This document shows, piece by piece, positions 53,545 through 64,000 of a stretch of DNA of 64,000 bases (its first letter is position 1; every line of letters begins with the position of its first letter). The notes beneath the pieces are model-generated. The model searched no databases and had not been told where the DNA came from. It saw only the letters and a list, made by a program, of their open reading frames with translations. Source of the DNA: Hemileia vastatrix (Eukaryota; Basidiomycota; Pucciniomycetes; Pucciniales; Zaghouaniaceae); NCBI GenBank assembly GCA_030280995.1, contig JASXTE010000014.1, positions 2,521,656 through 2,585,655 of the forward strand, written 5' to 3'. Made by a program: the position numbers and the translations under genes.

Positions 53545-54960
53545 ACAGAAATATTTCCTTCTAAGCATTGTGAGAGATGGGCCCAGTGATTTTGTGAGTA
53601 TATCTGGGTGCATTTGGGAAGTGTGAATCCATCCCAATGTTGCCTTTTTAAGAAATAGTTGTTCATTCACAATATAGAAACACCTATCCACATGCTGGGT
53701 CCCCTTGTTTCCCGGATTGTATTTTTACATTTTCTATTGCACCTTTGTTGTCACAAAAGATCTTGATGGGGGGAATATTGGGAAATATATCTTTGAGATG
53801 ATTTTAAATCCAAATGGCATCTTTCATACCACCACAAAGTGCTACATATTCAGCAGTGCATGTAGAATCACTTACTATCAACTGGCACCTTGAAGTCCAA
53901 ACAATTGGGCAAGAGTTGAGGAGTAGGAGGTGTCCACTTTGAGCTCTTGAGAATTCTTTGATATTCCAAGTAGAATCAGAAAAGATAGGAGTTCAAGTGG
54001 TGAATTTTGGTCAGGATGAATGTGAAGACAGAGGGTGGTGGTGTGTTGAAAATATCTGAGCAGGTGGTTGAGAGCAATCCAGTGAGTGGAAGTGTGTTTG
54101 GAGCAGAAGTGTGCTAAGAAATTGACAGGGAAGGATATATCTGGCCTAGTTGCTACCACCACATAACTGAGAGCACCTAGAATAGAGAGATATTTAGTTT
54201 TATCAATAGCTACCTCTTCATCCTTGGCTGTGGTGATTTACAGATTGTATGGTAGGGGTGATCTTGTGGTCAATCCAGAAGGGCTATGAGTCTGCAGAAT
54301 CTTTTCAATGAGCTGAAACATGTGCAGATCAAAACCTTCTGGAACTTCTTTGATAGAAACACCTACAATACTATCCACATTATCATTCCACTTTACCTTA
54401 AAACGACCATCCAAACCATCCTACAATTCCTTCAATACCTCCTCACTACTTCCAGTCACTATACCATCATCAACATGAATCCATATCACACCCACACATT
54501 CCTTCTTTCTAAGAACATAGAAACTTTTATCATACTGACTTGCCTTGTAACCCAGAGCATCCAATTTTCTGGGTATATGAAGCCACCAGCATCTTGCTTC
54601 TTGATGTTTACCATAGAGGGCTTTCTTTAACTGTAGTGCATTCCCAATGGCATGTAGCTGATAGCCTTCAGAAGGGCGTGCCCAAATTGCTTCATCAATT
54701 GGGCTGTGAAGGTAGGCATCTGTGACATCAAAAGATTTTACAGGAAATTTATTATAAGCAGCTAAAGTGAGAAGAATGTTTTGTGAAGCAAAGGTGGTAG
54801 ATGGGGCAAAGTTGTCAGTGAAATCAATACCATACTGTTGAAAAAAACCTTGTGCCACATATTGTGATTTGTAGGTTGGGGATTTAGACAAAGGATTCTT
54901 GATGGTGAAGACCCATTTTGAATTGTTTAGCTTGGTGCCAGGAGGAAGCTTTTTCTAATA
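53545..54960 (-). pseudogene. pol: Copia reverse transcriptase and RNase H
   Basis: On minus: SQYVAQGFFQQYGIDF, TDNFAPSTTFASQNILL, FPVKSFDVTDAYLHSPIDE (motif A with Asp), KKALYGKHQEARCWW, VGVIWIHVDDGIVTGS (catalytic HVDD); then RPDISFPVNFLAHFCSKH and LNHLLRYFQHT near 54120, the RNase H block STCTAEYVALCGGMKDAIW (about 53870), FCDNKGAIENVK (about 53755) and MHPDILTKSLGPS (about 53600). Catalytic residues are readable, but the frame changes several times. Identification as Ty1/copia rests on the VDD box and the ADILTK-like end. Confidence 0.88.
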
Positions 54961-54999
54961 CCACACATCCATCTCTTTCATGTTTAGAAGTTCCCTTTT

Positions 55000-56110
55000 G
55001 CATGCTTGGTCCCACTTACAACTTTCAGGTGAGAGCATAGCATGCAGGAGGGTTCTGGGGATAACAAATTATTGAGACAAACCTTTCTTCACATTCTCAC
55101 TTACATATTTTTCTTGAGAAAGAAGTGTTTCTTCATTCTTGATATCACCTAGTATCATATTTTTGAGGATATGACCTATGAAACCCTTAGATGATGGTGG
55201 TTGATAAGCAGCTTTGTGAGCAGGAAGTTTATCACCAGTGAAAAAAGCCATGGCAGATTCAAAAAATGTGTTTGACTCCTCATTCAAAAAAATTCAACCA
55301 GCATTTTTTAATAAATAACCTACACACTTACAAATCAAGGCACATTGATCCAGTTTCTTGTGTGTTTCCTTGTGAATATGAACAAATGCTGTTTTTCCAA
55401 AAATCTGAAAATTGGAATAGTTTGGGGTTGCATTTTACATCAGCTGAATAGGAGTTTTGTCACCTGTTTTAACATTAGAAATACGGTTGTGAACATGAGC
55501 CGCCCACTTGTATACTAAACCCCAGAATTATTCAGGTAGTTTGCTTGCAAGGAGCATTGCTCTTAAAATGTCACCAATGGTTCTGTTGAAGCTTTCAGCT
55601 GTTCCATTTTGCTTGTGATGATGAGGACATGTAAATTTGTGATTAGCACCAATATCAGCCAAGCTTTGAGCCATCTTATTGCTGTGCATCTCACCTCCAT
55701 CAGTGTGTAAAGTTTGAAGCTTCTTTCAAGTGATATTTTCCAACTTTTTATAGAAAGAAAAAAAACATGAAGTTGCCTCAGATTTGGCATTCAGTAAAAA
55801 TACCTCACCATAGGAAGTTGATCTTTCTATGAAGATTTCAGCCCACGGTGCACCATGAATAGTGGGATCCATAGGACCAATAAGATCTCCTAAAATTAAA
55901 CTCATTAGTGACTCTGGTTAGTTTCACATGTTGCTTATGGTTTTCTAGTGCTCTTTAAAATTAAAAAATCTTCACAATCAATCTTGCTTGTAGGCATAGA
56001 TAATGGTAAACCAGTACACATACCAGAATTGATAATTTTTCTGATGATGTCAACACTGATATGTCCTAGTTATTTATGCTAGTCCATCAGGGAATATTTG
56101 GCTTCAGGTG
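55000..56110 (-). pseudogene. Copia integrase
   Basis: On minus: GHISVDIIRKIINSGMCTGL (pre-integrase zinc region, about 56070), GDLIGPMDPTIHGAPW (first Asp region, about 55880), LHTDGGEMHSNKMAQSLADI (second Asp), HHHKQNGTAESFNRTIGDIL (Glu, about 55600), then FWGLVYKWAAHVHNRISNV. Stops and shifts are frequent. Positioned between protease and RT as in all copia elements. Confidence 0.8.
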
Positions 56111-56987
56111 GACAGTTGATGTGATGATTCTTTTTTACAGTGCAAAGAAGTGAAGGGTGAAAGGTGTAGCAATAAGAGGGAAAATCATTTGGATTGCAAT
56201 TACAAACACTAATTACATCCAATACACAGTTTCTTTGTGTATTCTCTACCCGTCCAGTCATAATCAAATCTTCCTTAAAATATATCCCTAAATTTTTATT
56301 CTCAGAACACAAATCAAAACAGAAACCACATTCCACTAAATCAAATAATGAGATAAGAGTAGTCCTAACGTCTAAACAATAGAAGATATTGGTAATAGTT
56401 ACTATTTTTCCATCCCCTTCAATTTTTAAATCTCCTATACCAGTGATGAAGGAAGAAGGACTTTTAGTGGAAACATTGACTGGGATTTGTTTTTTAAGGA
56501 GTTTAAAATTTCTGAGAAGGCTCACATTTCCAGTGACATGATGAGCTGCTCCACTGTCCAAGATAGCATAGTCATCAGCAATTGTGTCAGTGGACCATTC
56601 AGCACTATTCAGATCCATATGGTCAACCATTTCATACAGACCTTTGATATTTTGTTCAAAAATGGTGACTTCATTGGCTTCAATTTGAAAATCTCTAGCA
56701 CAGATGGGATTACTCTGGGGACATTTGAAGGGAATATAAACCTTTCTGTTTCTTGCATTGGGGTCTGAAGCAAAAGCATTTGCATGTTCATGCCTGATGT
56801 ATATCTTGGCTGAGAAATTTTCTGACTGAGGATTGTATGGACAATAAGCCACAACATGAGCAGTGGAATGGCATTCATGACAATTTTGACATGCACCAGG
56901 AGGCCTGTAGGAATCAGTTTTCCTTTGAGGTTGAGTGGTTCCATGAAGAGAAGGTTCAACAGATAGAGTTGAAGTAGGGGACAACAA
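56079..56987 (-). pseudogene. Copia nucleocapsid zinc knuckle and protease
   Basis: 302-codon open frame. Residues about 34-49 CQNCHECHSTAHVVAYC are a zinc-knuckle-like cluster; YAILDSGAAHHVTGNVSLL (about residue 140) is the aspartic protease core D-S-G-A with the copia-type AAHHVTGN. The following beta-rich part (VSTKSPSSFITGIGDLKIEG) completes the protease fold. Upstream gag is in another frame. Confidence 0.85.
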
Positions 56988-57182
56988 AATGCCTTTTCAA
57001 TCAATTCTATTTTGGACTAGACTTAGCATGAGTTGACAAAAGTCTTCAAAAACCACCGACTTTTAATTGGGGCAGTTATCCAGAGCTACACATAGATCCA
57101 CATAAAGGTCTTTCAATTAGGAGGGAAGCAAGGCATGAACCATGAGTGCTTAGAAGAATTTTGTGTCAAACATAATTCATTT

Positions 57183-58153
57183 TCAGTCTATTTCATAAAA
57201 CAATCTATTGAATGCCTGCAAGTATTTGATATGTGATTTGAATTGTGTCTGTTTCAAGTTGATGAAGTTGCAGATGGCAGTCATTGTGGATGTATGATTT
57301 GTCCTGGTGAATTTATTACTAATATGACAGTAGGTTTGATGTGCTTTCCAGTCAGTTGAGATCTCATGCCACAAGTTAGGAGAAATAGAGTGTATAAGAA
57401 TTAAGTGAGTGACTCTGTCTTCAAATTCATCAGAACCAGAAGCATCATTCAGTGCATATGCTTTTGTACCAACAAAATCTTTGATTGATGCCAACACATT
57501 TCTATGCCATTCAGAAAAGTTGTTGCCATTAGTGTCAAAGATTGGTATAGATTTTGTGAATTCCATCACATTTTTCAAGGTGCATTGTCTTTCTATCATG
57601 CTAACTGGGGCTGGGGCTGACATGTGTGGTGGAAAAGGACATGAAAAACCAATGGGATTGGCCTACCTGAATGGGGAGACCAATCTCCCTCTTGGTGTTG
57701 GCTTATTTGTCTTGCTCATCTCAGTAGTATGAGGTAGGTTTTTAGAGCTAGGGGTAGGGAGAAAGGGTACAGAAGTGGAGAGGGGAGGGGTAGGAATAGG
57801 TTTTGCTATGGTACAGGCAGGTGCAGATGTGGAGAGCAAAGATGTAGGGGAACCTAGACCTATATTTAGGTCTCCTATCTCTTACTTAAGGTCATCAATT
57901 GTGTTTGGGACCTGCACTAGAGATCTGCACAGTTTCTTTGAGTCAGACAGCTCACAAGCAAGAGGAGAAGATGTAGGGGAGCCTTCAAGGGAGGAGGGGG
58001 AGTGAGGGAGTAGTTTGGGTGAATTTTCAGTTGGATAAGTGTTAGGGGAATATGCAAGGGGAGAGGGATATGAAGAGGAGGGAGGAGGAGGATTTTGTTT
58101 AGAGGAGCATGTATTGTGGGATTCAGGGAAATTTTGGAGAGTTTTAGGGTCAT
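57183..58153 (-). pseudogene. gag: Copia gag
   Basis: 57623-57183 reads FTKSIPIFDTNGNNFSEWHR, then NVLASIKDFVGTKAY, LILIHSISPNLWHEIST and LQAFNRLFYEID, matching the UBN2/gag helical pattern of copia elements. Upstream minus-strand sequence to about 58153 is Pro/Leu-rich and may be an N-terminal extension in another frame. Open + strand frames over the same bases (57409-58005) are shadows. Confidence 0.65.
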
Positions 58154-58319
58154 TCCAAGGCTAAAAAGCTCTCAGGTAAATATTGCTTAAGAATGAATAA
58201 TTTTACCAGCACAATGAAGAGGTAAATTTTTTTCAAACATGCGCTGGTAATCTTTTTTGCAACTAGCATTCCTAGAGTCTCTAAAACAGTGAAGTTATTT
58301 ATGGCTAACATTTCAATGC

Positions 58320-58335
58320 CCGCGGGTACAGACCA
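58320..58335 (-). promoter_or_regulatory. Candidate copia primer-binding site
   Basis: On minus, TGGTCTGTACCCGCGG begins five bases after the 5' LTR end. The tRNA is not identified. Confidence 0.4.
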
Positions 58336-58340
58336 TAAAC

Positions 58341-58457
58341 TGTAGCACAATGTCAGCCTGTAACACTCCAGAAAGAACTTGAGAACAGGAGACGCTGTAA
58401 CTATAGAATATATACATTGACACACAAAACTAAGTACATAGTCCTAGTGACTAAACA
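58341..58457 (-). repeat. Copia 5' LTR (117 bp)
   Basis: Partner of 53085-53201. TTAC satellite resumes right after it. Confidence 0.85.
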
Positions 58458-58790
58458 CTTATTATCTTACTAATTAATTTAAAAATTTACATTACTTACT
58501 TACTTATTAATTTATTAATTTAGTAATTAATATACTTTACTTACTTACTTACTTCTTAACTTATTCATTTAATAATTAATTTACTTTAAATACTTATTTT
58601 TTACTTTATTTAATTACTTTCTTATTTTCTTATTAATTTATATTTTTATTTAATTTATTAATTTATTTTATGTATTTACTTTACATACTTACTTCCTTAC
58701 TTATTTTCTTTACTTACTTCCTTACTTATTCATTTATTGATTTAATGATTTATGTACTATACTTTACTTTACTTTATATCATACTTCATT
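58458..58790. repeat. (TTAC)n/(TTTA)n satellite, right end
   Basis: Last segment of the tetranucleotide array before it gives way to the heptamer. Confidence 0.9.
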
Positions 58791-61700
58791 TTCACTTTTC
58801 CCTTTTCAATTTTCAATTTTCACTTTTAACTTTTCAATTTTCCCTTTTCTCTTTACACTTTTCAATTTTCAATTTTCAATTTTTGCTTTTCACTTTTTAC
58901 TTTTCACTTTTTGCTTTTCACTTTCCATTTTTCATTTTTCACTTTTCACTTTTCATTTTTCACTTTTCATTTTTCATTTTTCATTTTTCATTTTTCACTT
59001 TTCATTTTTCACTTTTCATTTTTCATTTTTTACTTTTCATTTTTCATTTTTCATTTTTCATTTTTCACTTTTCATTTTTCATTTTTCATTTTTCATTTTT
59101 CATTTTTCATTTTTCATTTTTCATTTTTCATTTTTCATTTTTCATTTTTCATTTTTCACTTTTCATTTTTCATTTTTCACTTTTCACTTTTCATTTTTCA
59201 TTTTTCATTTTTCACTTTTCATTTTTCATTTTTCATTTTTCACATTTCAATTTTTAATTTTAATTTTTCACTTTTCATTTTTCACTTTTCATTTTTCACT
59301 TTTCACTTTTCATTTTTCATTTTTCATTTTTCACTTTTCATTTTTCAGTTTTCACTTTACACTTTTCATTTTTCATTTTTCATTTTTCATTTTTCATTTT
59401 TCATTTTTCATTTTTCATATTTCATTTTTCATTTTTCACTTTTCATTTTTCATTTTTCACTTTTCATTTTTCACTTTTCACTTTTCATTTTTCACTTTTC
59501 ATTTTTCACTTTTCATTTTTCATTTTTCACTTTTCATTTTTCATTTTTCACTTTTCATTTTTCACTTTTCATTTTTCATTTTTCACTTTTCATTTTTCAT
59601 TTTTCATTTTTCATTTTTCACTTTTCATTTTTCATTTTTCATTTTTCACTTTTCATTTTTCATTTTTCATTTTTAATTTTTAATTTTTAATTTTTAATTT
59701 TTAACTTTTCATTTTTCATTTTTCATTTTTTATTTTTCATTTTTCACTTTTCACTTTTTACTTTTCACTTTTTATTTTTCACTTTTCACTTTTCACTTTT
59801 CATTTTTCATTTTTCACTTTTCATTTTTCATTTTTCACTTTTCATTTTTCATTTTTCATTTTTCACTTTTCATTTTTCATTTTTCATTTTTCACTTTTCA
59901 ATTTTTAATTTTAATTTTTCACTTTTCATTTTTCATTTTTCATTTTTCACTTTTCATTTTTCACTTTTCACTTTTCACTTTTCATTTTTCAAGTTTCATT
60001 TTTCACTTTTCATTTTTCATTTTTCATTTTTCATTTTTCACTTTTCATTTTTCATTTTTCACTTTTTATTTTTCATTTTTTACTTTTCATTTTTCACTTT
60101 TCATTTTTCATTTTTCAAGTTTCATTTTTCACTTTTCATTTTTCATTTTTCACTTTTCATTTTTCACTTTTCACTTTTCATTTTTCATTTTTCATTTTTC
60201 ATTTTTCACTTTTCATTTTTCATTTTTCATTTTTCATTTTTCATTTTTCACTTTTCATTTTTCACTTTTCATTTTTCATTTTTCAAGTTTCATTTTTCAC
60301 TTTTCATTTTTCATTTTTCATTTTTCACTTTTCTTTTTTCATTTTTCATTTTTCAAGTTACATTTTTCATTTTTCATTTTTCATTTTTCACTTTTCATTT
60401 TTCATTTTTCATTTTTCATTTTTCATTTTTCACTTTTCATTTTTCATTTTTCATTTTTCATTTTTCACTTTTCATTTTTCACTTTTTATTTTTCACTTTT
60501 CACTTTTCATTTTTCATTTTTCATTTTTCATTTTTCATTTTTCATTTTTCACTTTTCATTTTTCATTTTTCAAGTTTCATTTTTCATTTTTCATTTTTCA
60601 TTTTTCATTTTTCATTTTTCATTTTTCATTTTTCATTTTTCATTTTTCATTTTTCATTTTTCATTTTTCATTTTTCACTTTTCATTTTTCATTTTTCATT
60701 TTTCACTTTTCACTTTTCATTTTTCATTTTTCATTTTTCACTTTTCACTTTTCATTTTTCATTTTTCATTTTTCACTTTTCACTTTTCATTTTTCACTTT
60801 TCATTTTTCATTTTTCACTTTTCATTTTTCATTTTTCACTTTTCATTTTTCATTTTTCATTTTTCATTTTTCATTTTTCATTTTTCATTTTTCATTTTTC
60901 ATTTTTCATTTTTCATTTTTCACTTTTCACTTTTTATTTTTCATTTTTCATTTTTCACTTTTCATTTTTCACTTTTCATTTTTCATTTTTCATTTTTCAT
61001 TTTTCACTTTTCATTTTTCATTTTTCATTTTTCATTTTTCATTTTTCATTTTTCATTTTTCATTTTTCATTTTTCATTTTTCACTTTTCACTTTTCATTT
61101 TTCATTTTTCATTTTTCATTTTTCATTTTTCATTTTTCATTTTTCATTTTTCATTTTTCATTTTTCACTTTTCACTTTTCATTTTTCATTTTTCATTTTT
61201 CATTTTTCATTTTTCATTTTTCATTTTTCACTTTTCATTTTTCACTTTTCATTTTTCATTTTTCATTTTTCATTTTTCACTTTTCATTTTTCATTTTTCA
61301 CTTTTCATTTTTCAAGTTTCATTTTTCTTTTTTCATTTTTCACTTTTCATTTTTCATTTTTCATTTTTCATTTTTCACTTTTCATTTTTCATTTTTCATT
61401 TTTCATTTTTCATTTTTCACTTTTCATTTTTCACTTTTCATTTTTCATTTTTCATTTTTCACTTTTCATTTTTCATTTTTCATTTTTCACTTTTCATTTT
61501 TCACTTTTCATTTTTCATTTTTCATTTTTCATTTTTCAGTTTTCACTTTTCACTTTTCTTTTTTCACTTTTCACTTTTCATTTTTCACTTTTCATTTTTC
61601 ATTTTTCATTTTTCACTTTTCATTTTTCACTTTTCATTTTTCATTTTTCACTTTTCACTTTTCATTTTTCACTTTTTATTTTTCATTTTTTACTTTTCAC

Positions 61701-64000
61701 TTTTCATTTTTCAAGTTTCATTTTTCACTTTTCATTTTTCATTTTTCACTTTTCATTTTTCATTTTTCATTTTTCATTTTTCATTTTTCATTTTTCATTT
61801 TTCACTTTTCATTTTTCATTTTTCATTTTTCATTTTTCATTTTTCACTTTTCATTTTTCATTTTTCATTTTTCACTTTTCATTTTTCATTTTTCAAGTTT
61901 CATTTTTCATTTTTCATTTTTCACTTTTCACTTTTCATTTTTCGTTTTTCACTTTTCATTTTTCACTTTTCATTTTTCACTTTTCATTTTTCATTTTTCA
62001 CTTTTCATTTTTCATTTTTCATTTTTCATTTTTCACTTTTCATTTTTCACTTTTCATTTTTCATTTTTCATTTTTCATTTTTCATTTTTCACTTTTCATT
62101 TTTCATTTTTCATTTTTCATTTTTCATTTTTCATTTTTCATTTTTCATTTTTCATTTTTCATTTTTCATTTTTCATTTTTCACTTTTCATTTTTCATTTT
62201 TCATTTTTCATTTTTCATTTTTCATTTTTCATTTTTCATTTTTCATTTTTCATTTTTCACTTTTCATTTTTCATTTTTCACTTTTCACTTTTCACTTTTC
62301 ACTTTTCACTTTTCACTTTTCACTTTTCATTTTTCATTTTTCATTTTTCATTTTTCACTTTTCATTTTTCACTTTTCATTTTTCATTTTTCACTTTTCAT
62401 TTTTCATTTTTCATTTTTCATTTTTCACTTTTCACTTTTCATTTTTCATTTTTCACTTTTCATTTTTCATTTTTCACATTTTAATTTTTAATTTTAATTT
62501 TTCACTTTTCATTTTTCATTTTTCTTTTTTCACTTTTCATTTTTCACTTTTCACTTTTCATTTTTCATTTTTCATTTTTCATTTTTCATTTTTCACTTTT
62601 CATTTTTCACTTTTCACTTTTCACTTTTCACTTTTCACTTTTCATTTTTCATTTTTCATTTTTCATTTTTCATTTTTCACTTTTCATTTTTCATTTTTCA
62701 CTTTTCATTTTTCACTTTTCATTTTTCACTTTTCATTTTTCATTTTTCACTTTTCACTTTTCATTTTTCATTTTTCATTTTTCATTTTTCACTTTTCACT
62801 TTTCATTTTTCACTTTTCACTTTTCACTTTTCATTTTTCATTTTTCATTTTTCATTTTTCATTTTTCATTTTTATTTTTCACTTTTCACTTTTCATTTTT
62901 CATTTTTCATTTTTCATTTTTCACTTTTCATTTTTCACTTTTCATTTTTCATTTTTCACTTTTCATTTTTCATTTTTCATTTTTCATTTTTCATTTTTCA
63001 TTTTTCACTTTTCACTTTTCACTTTTCATTTTTCATTTTTCATTTTTCATTTTTCACTTTTCATTTTTCAATTTTCATTTTTCACTTTTCACTTTTCACT
63101 TTTCACTTTTCACTTTTCATTTTTCATTTTTCACTTTTCATTTTTCATTTTTCATTTTTCATTTTTCATTTTTCACTTTTCACTTTTCACTTTTCATTTT
63201 TCACTTTTCATTTTTCATTTTTCATTTTTCATTTTTCACTTTTCATTTTTCACTTTTCATTTTTCATTTTTCATTTTTCACTTTTCATTTTTCATTTTTC
63301 ATTTTTCATTTTTCATTTTTCATTTTTAATTTTTCATTTTTCATTTTTTATTTTTCATTTTTCATTTTTCATTTTTCATTTTTCATTTTTCACTTTTCAT
63401 TTTTCATTTTTCATTTTTCATTTTTCATTTTTCATTTTTCATTTTTCATTTTTCATTTTTCACTTTTCATTTTTCATTTTTCATTTTTCATTTTTCATTT
63501 TTCATTTTTCACTTTTCATTTTTCATTTTTCACTTTTCATTTTTCATTTTTCATTTTTCATTTTTCATTTTTCATTTTTCATTTTTCAAGTTTCATTTTT
63601 CATTTTTCAAGTTTCATTTTTCATTTTTCATTTTTCACTTTTCACTTTTCATTTTTCATTTTTCATTTTTCATTTTTCATTTTTCACTTTTCATTTTTCA
63701 CTTTTCATTTTTCATTTTTCATTTTTCATTTTTCACTTTTCATTTTTCATTTTTCACTTTTCATTTTTCAAGTTTCATTTTTCATTTTTCATTTTTCACT
63801 TTTCATTTTTCATTTTTCATTTTTCATTTTTCACTTTTCACTTTTCATTTTTCATTTTTCATTTTTCACTTTTCATTTTTCACTTTTCACTTTTCATTTT
63901 TCATTTTTCATTTTTCATTTTTCATTTTTCACTTTTCATTTTTCACTTTTCATTTTTCATTTTTCATTTTTCATTTTTCACTTTTCATTTTTCATTTTTC
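58791..64000. repeat. (CAYTTTT)n heptanucleotide satellite, more than 5.2 kb
   Basis: Nearly every unit is seven bases, either CATTTTT or CACTTTT, with rarer CAAGTTT, CAATTTT and TATTTTT units. The left edge (58791-58900) is a degenerate mixture including CAATTTT and CCCTTTT. It runs to the window edge. The repeat lacks stops on +, so long Phe/His/Ile/Ser readings (58670-59257, 58911-59690) are not genes. Confidence 0.97.

Larger units (their letters stand above)
53085..58457 (-). mobile_element. Ty1/copia LTR retrotransposon, 5373 bp, decayed
   Basis: 117-bp LTRs at 53085-53201 and 58341-58457 (TGTTAAGTCA... or TGTTTAGTCA... to TGTGCTACA on minus). Gene order on minus is gag, protease, integrase, RT, RNase H, the copia order. 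A purine tract GGGGGGGA sits next to the left LTR. No perfect target duplication: flanks are TTACC and CTTAT. All genes have stops or shifts. Confidence 0.9.

Noticed and set aside
57409..58005. + strand frames across the copia gag
   Set aside because: Antisense shadow of the minus-strand gag remnant.
58670..59690. Two long + strand frames rich in Phe, His and Ser
   Set aside because: They read the heptamer satellite, which has no stop codon; no protein character.
1..64000. tRNA or rRNA genes
   Set aside because: No cloverleaf-like B-box/A-box pairs or rRNA core sequence were recognised by eye; a tRNAscan-type search would be decisive.

Overview
This window is eukaryotic, repeat-dominated DNA. 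It looks like an AT-rich, transposon-inflated basidiomycete genome, most likely a rust fungus (Pucciniales). The reasons are chromovirus-type Ty3 elements with basidiomycete-like pol sequences, short (57-70 bp) GT-AG introns in transposon genes, a PIF/Harbinger transposon, and long AT-rich simple-sequence arrays. The organism call is inference from family resemblance. I see no ordinary cellular gene, rRNA, tRNA or CRISPR array; every recognisable protein belongs to a transposable element.

Layout. (1) 1-23276: element C, a large, decayed Ty3/gypsy element on + that enters from the left edge. gag-PR-RT-RH-IN occupies 21-6580. A long 3' region (6581-12580) carries direct repeats, a 1.8 kb TTTTTA hexamer array, 33-bp tandem repeats and three or four ORFs on the opposite strand, one with a Cys-rich DNA-binding-like motif. 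A 3' LTR follows at 12581. (2) 12742-22351: element A, a chromovirus on minus, inserted in that LTR with a perfect GTTTT duplication. The C LTR resumes at 22352 and ends near 23276. (3) 23696-28987: a two-gene PIF/Harbinger DNA transposon (transposase on +, Myb/SANT-like partner on minus) with an array of palindromes between the genes. (4) 29905-34689: element D, a decayed Ty3 element on minus, split by two solo LTRs (30104-31186, related to the C LTR; 31897-33074 with a TCCTC duplication). A + strand chromodomain fragment lies at 35222-35452. (5) 35453-37869: AT-rich, no gene. (6) 37870-58790: a TTTA/TTAC tetranucleotide satellite broken up by later insertions: a solo LTR (40240-41500, TACAT duplication), a 198-bp MITE, element B inside the MITE terminus (41625-51266, GGGGG duplication), an unassigned segment, and a decayed Ty1/copia element (53085-58457). 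(7) 58791-64000: a (CAYTTTT)n heptanucleotide satellite running off the right edge.

How it works together. A and B are two copies of one chromovirus family: 1.5 kb LTRs, a shared primer-binding site and polypurine tract, AT-hook plus chromodomain after the integrase. B is the younger and better preserved copy: about 14 LTR-LTR differences in 1501 bp and only two nonsense codons in gag-pol. Comparing the two copies reveals the most interesting signal here. A second reading frame overlaps the start of gag. It is joined to the gag ATG by a conserved 58-bp intron, and its amino-acid changes are far more conservative than those in the gag frame, as expected of a real spliced accessory protein.
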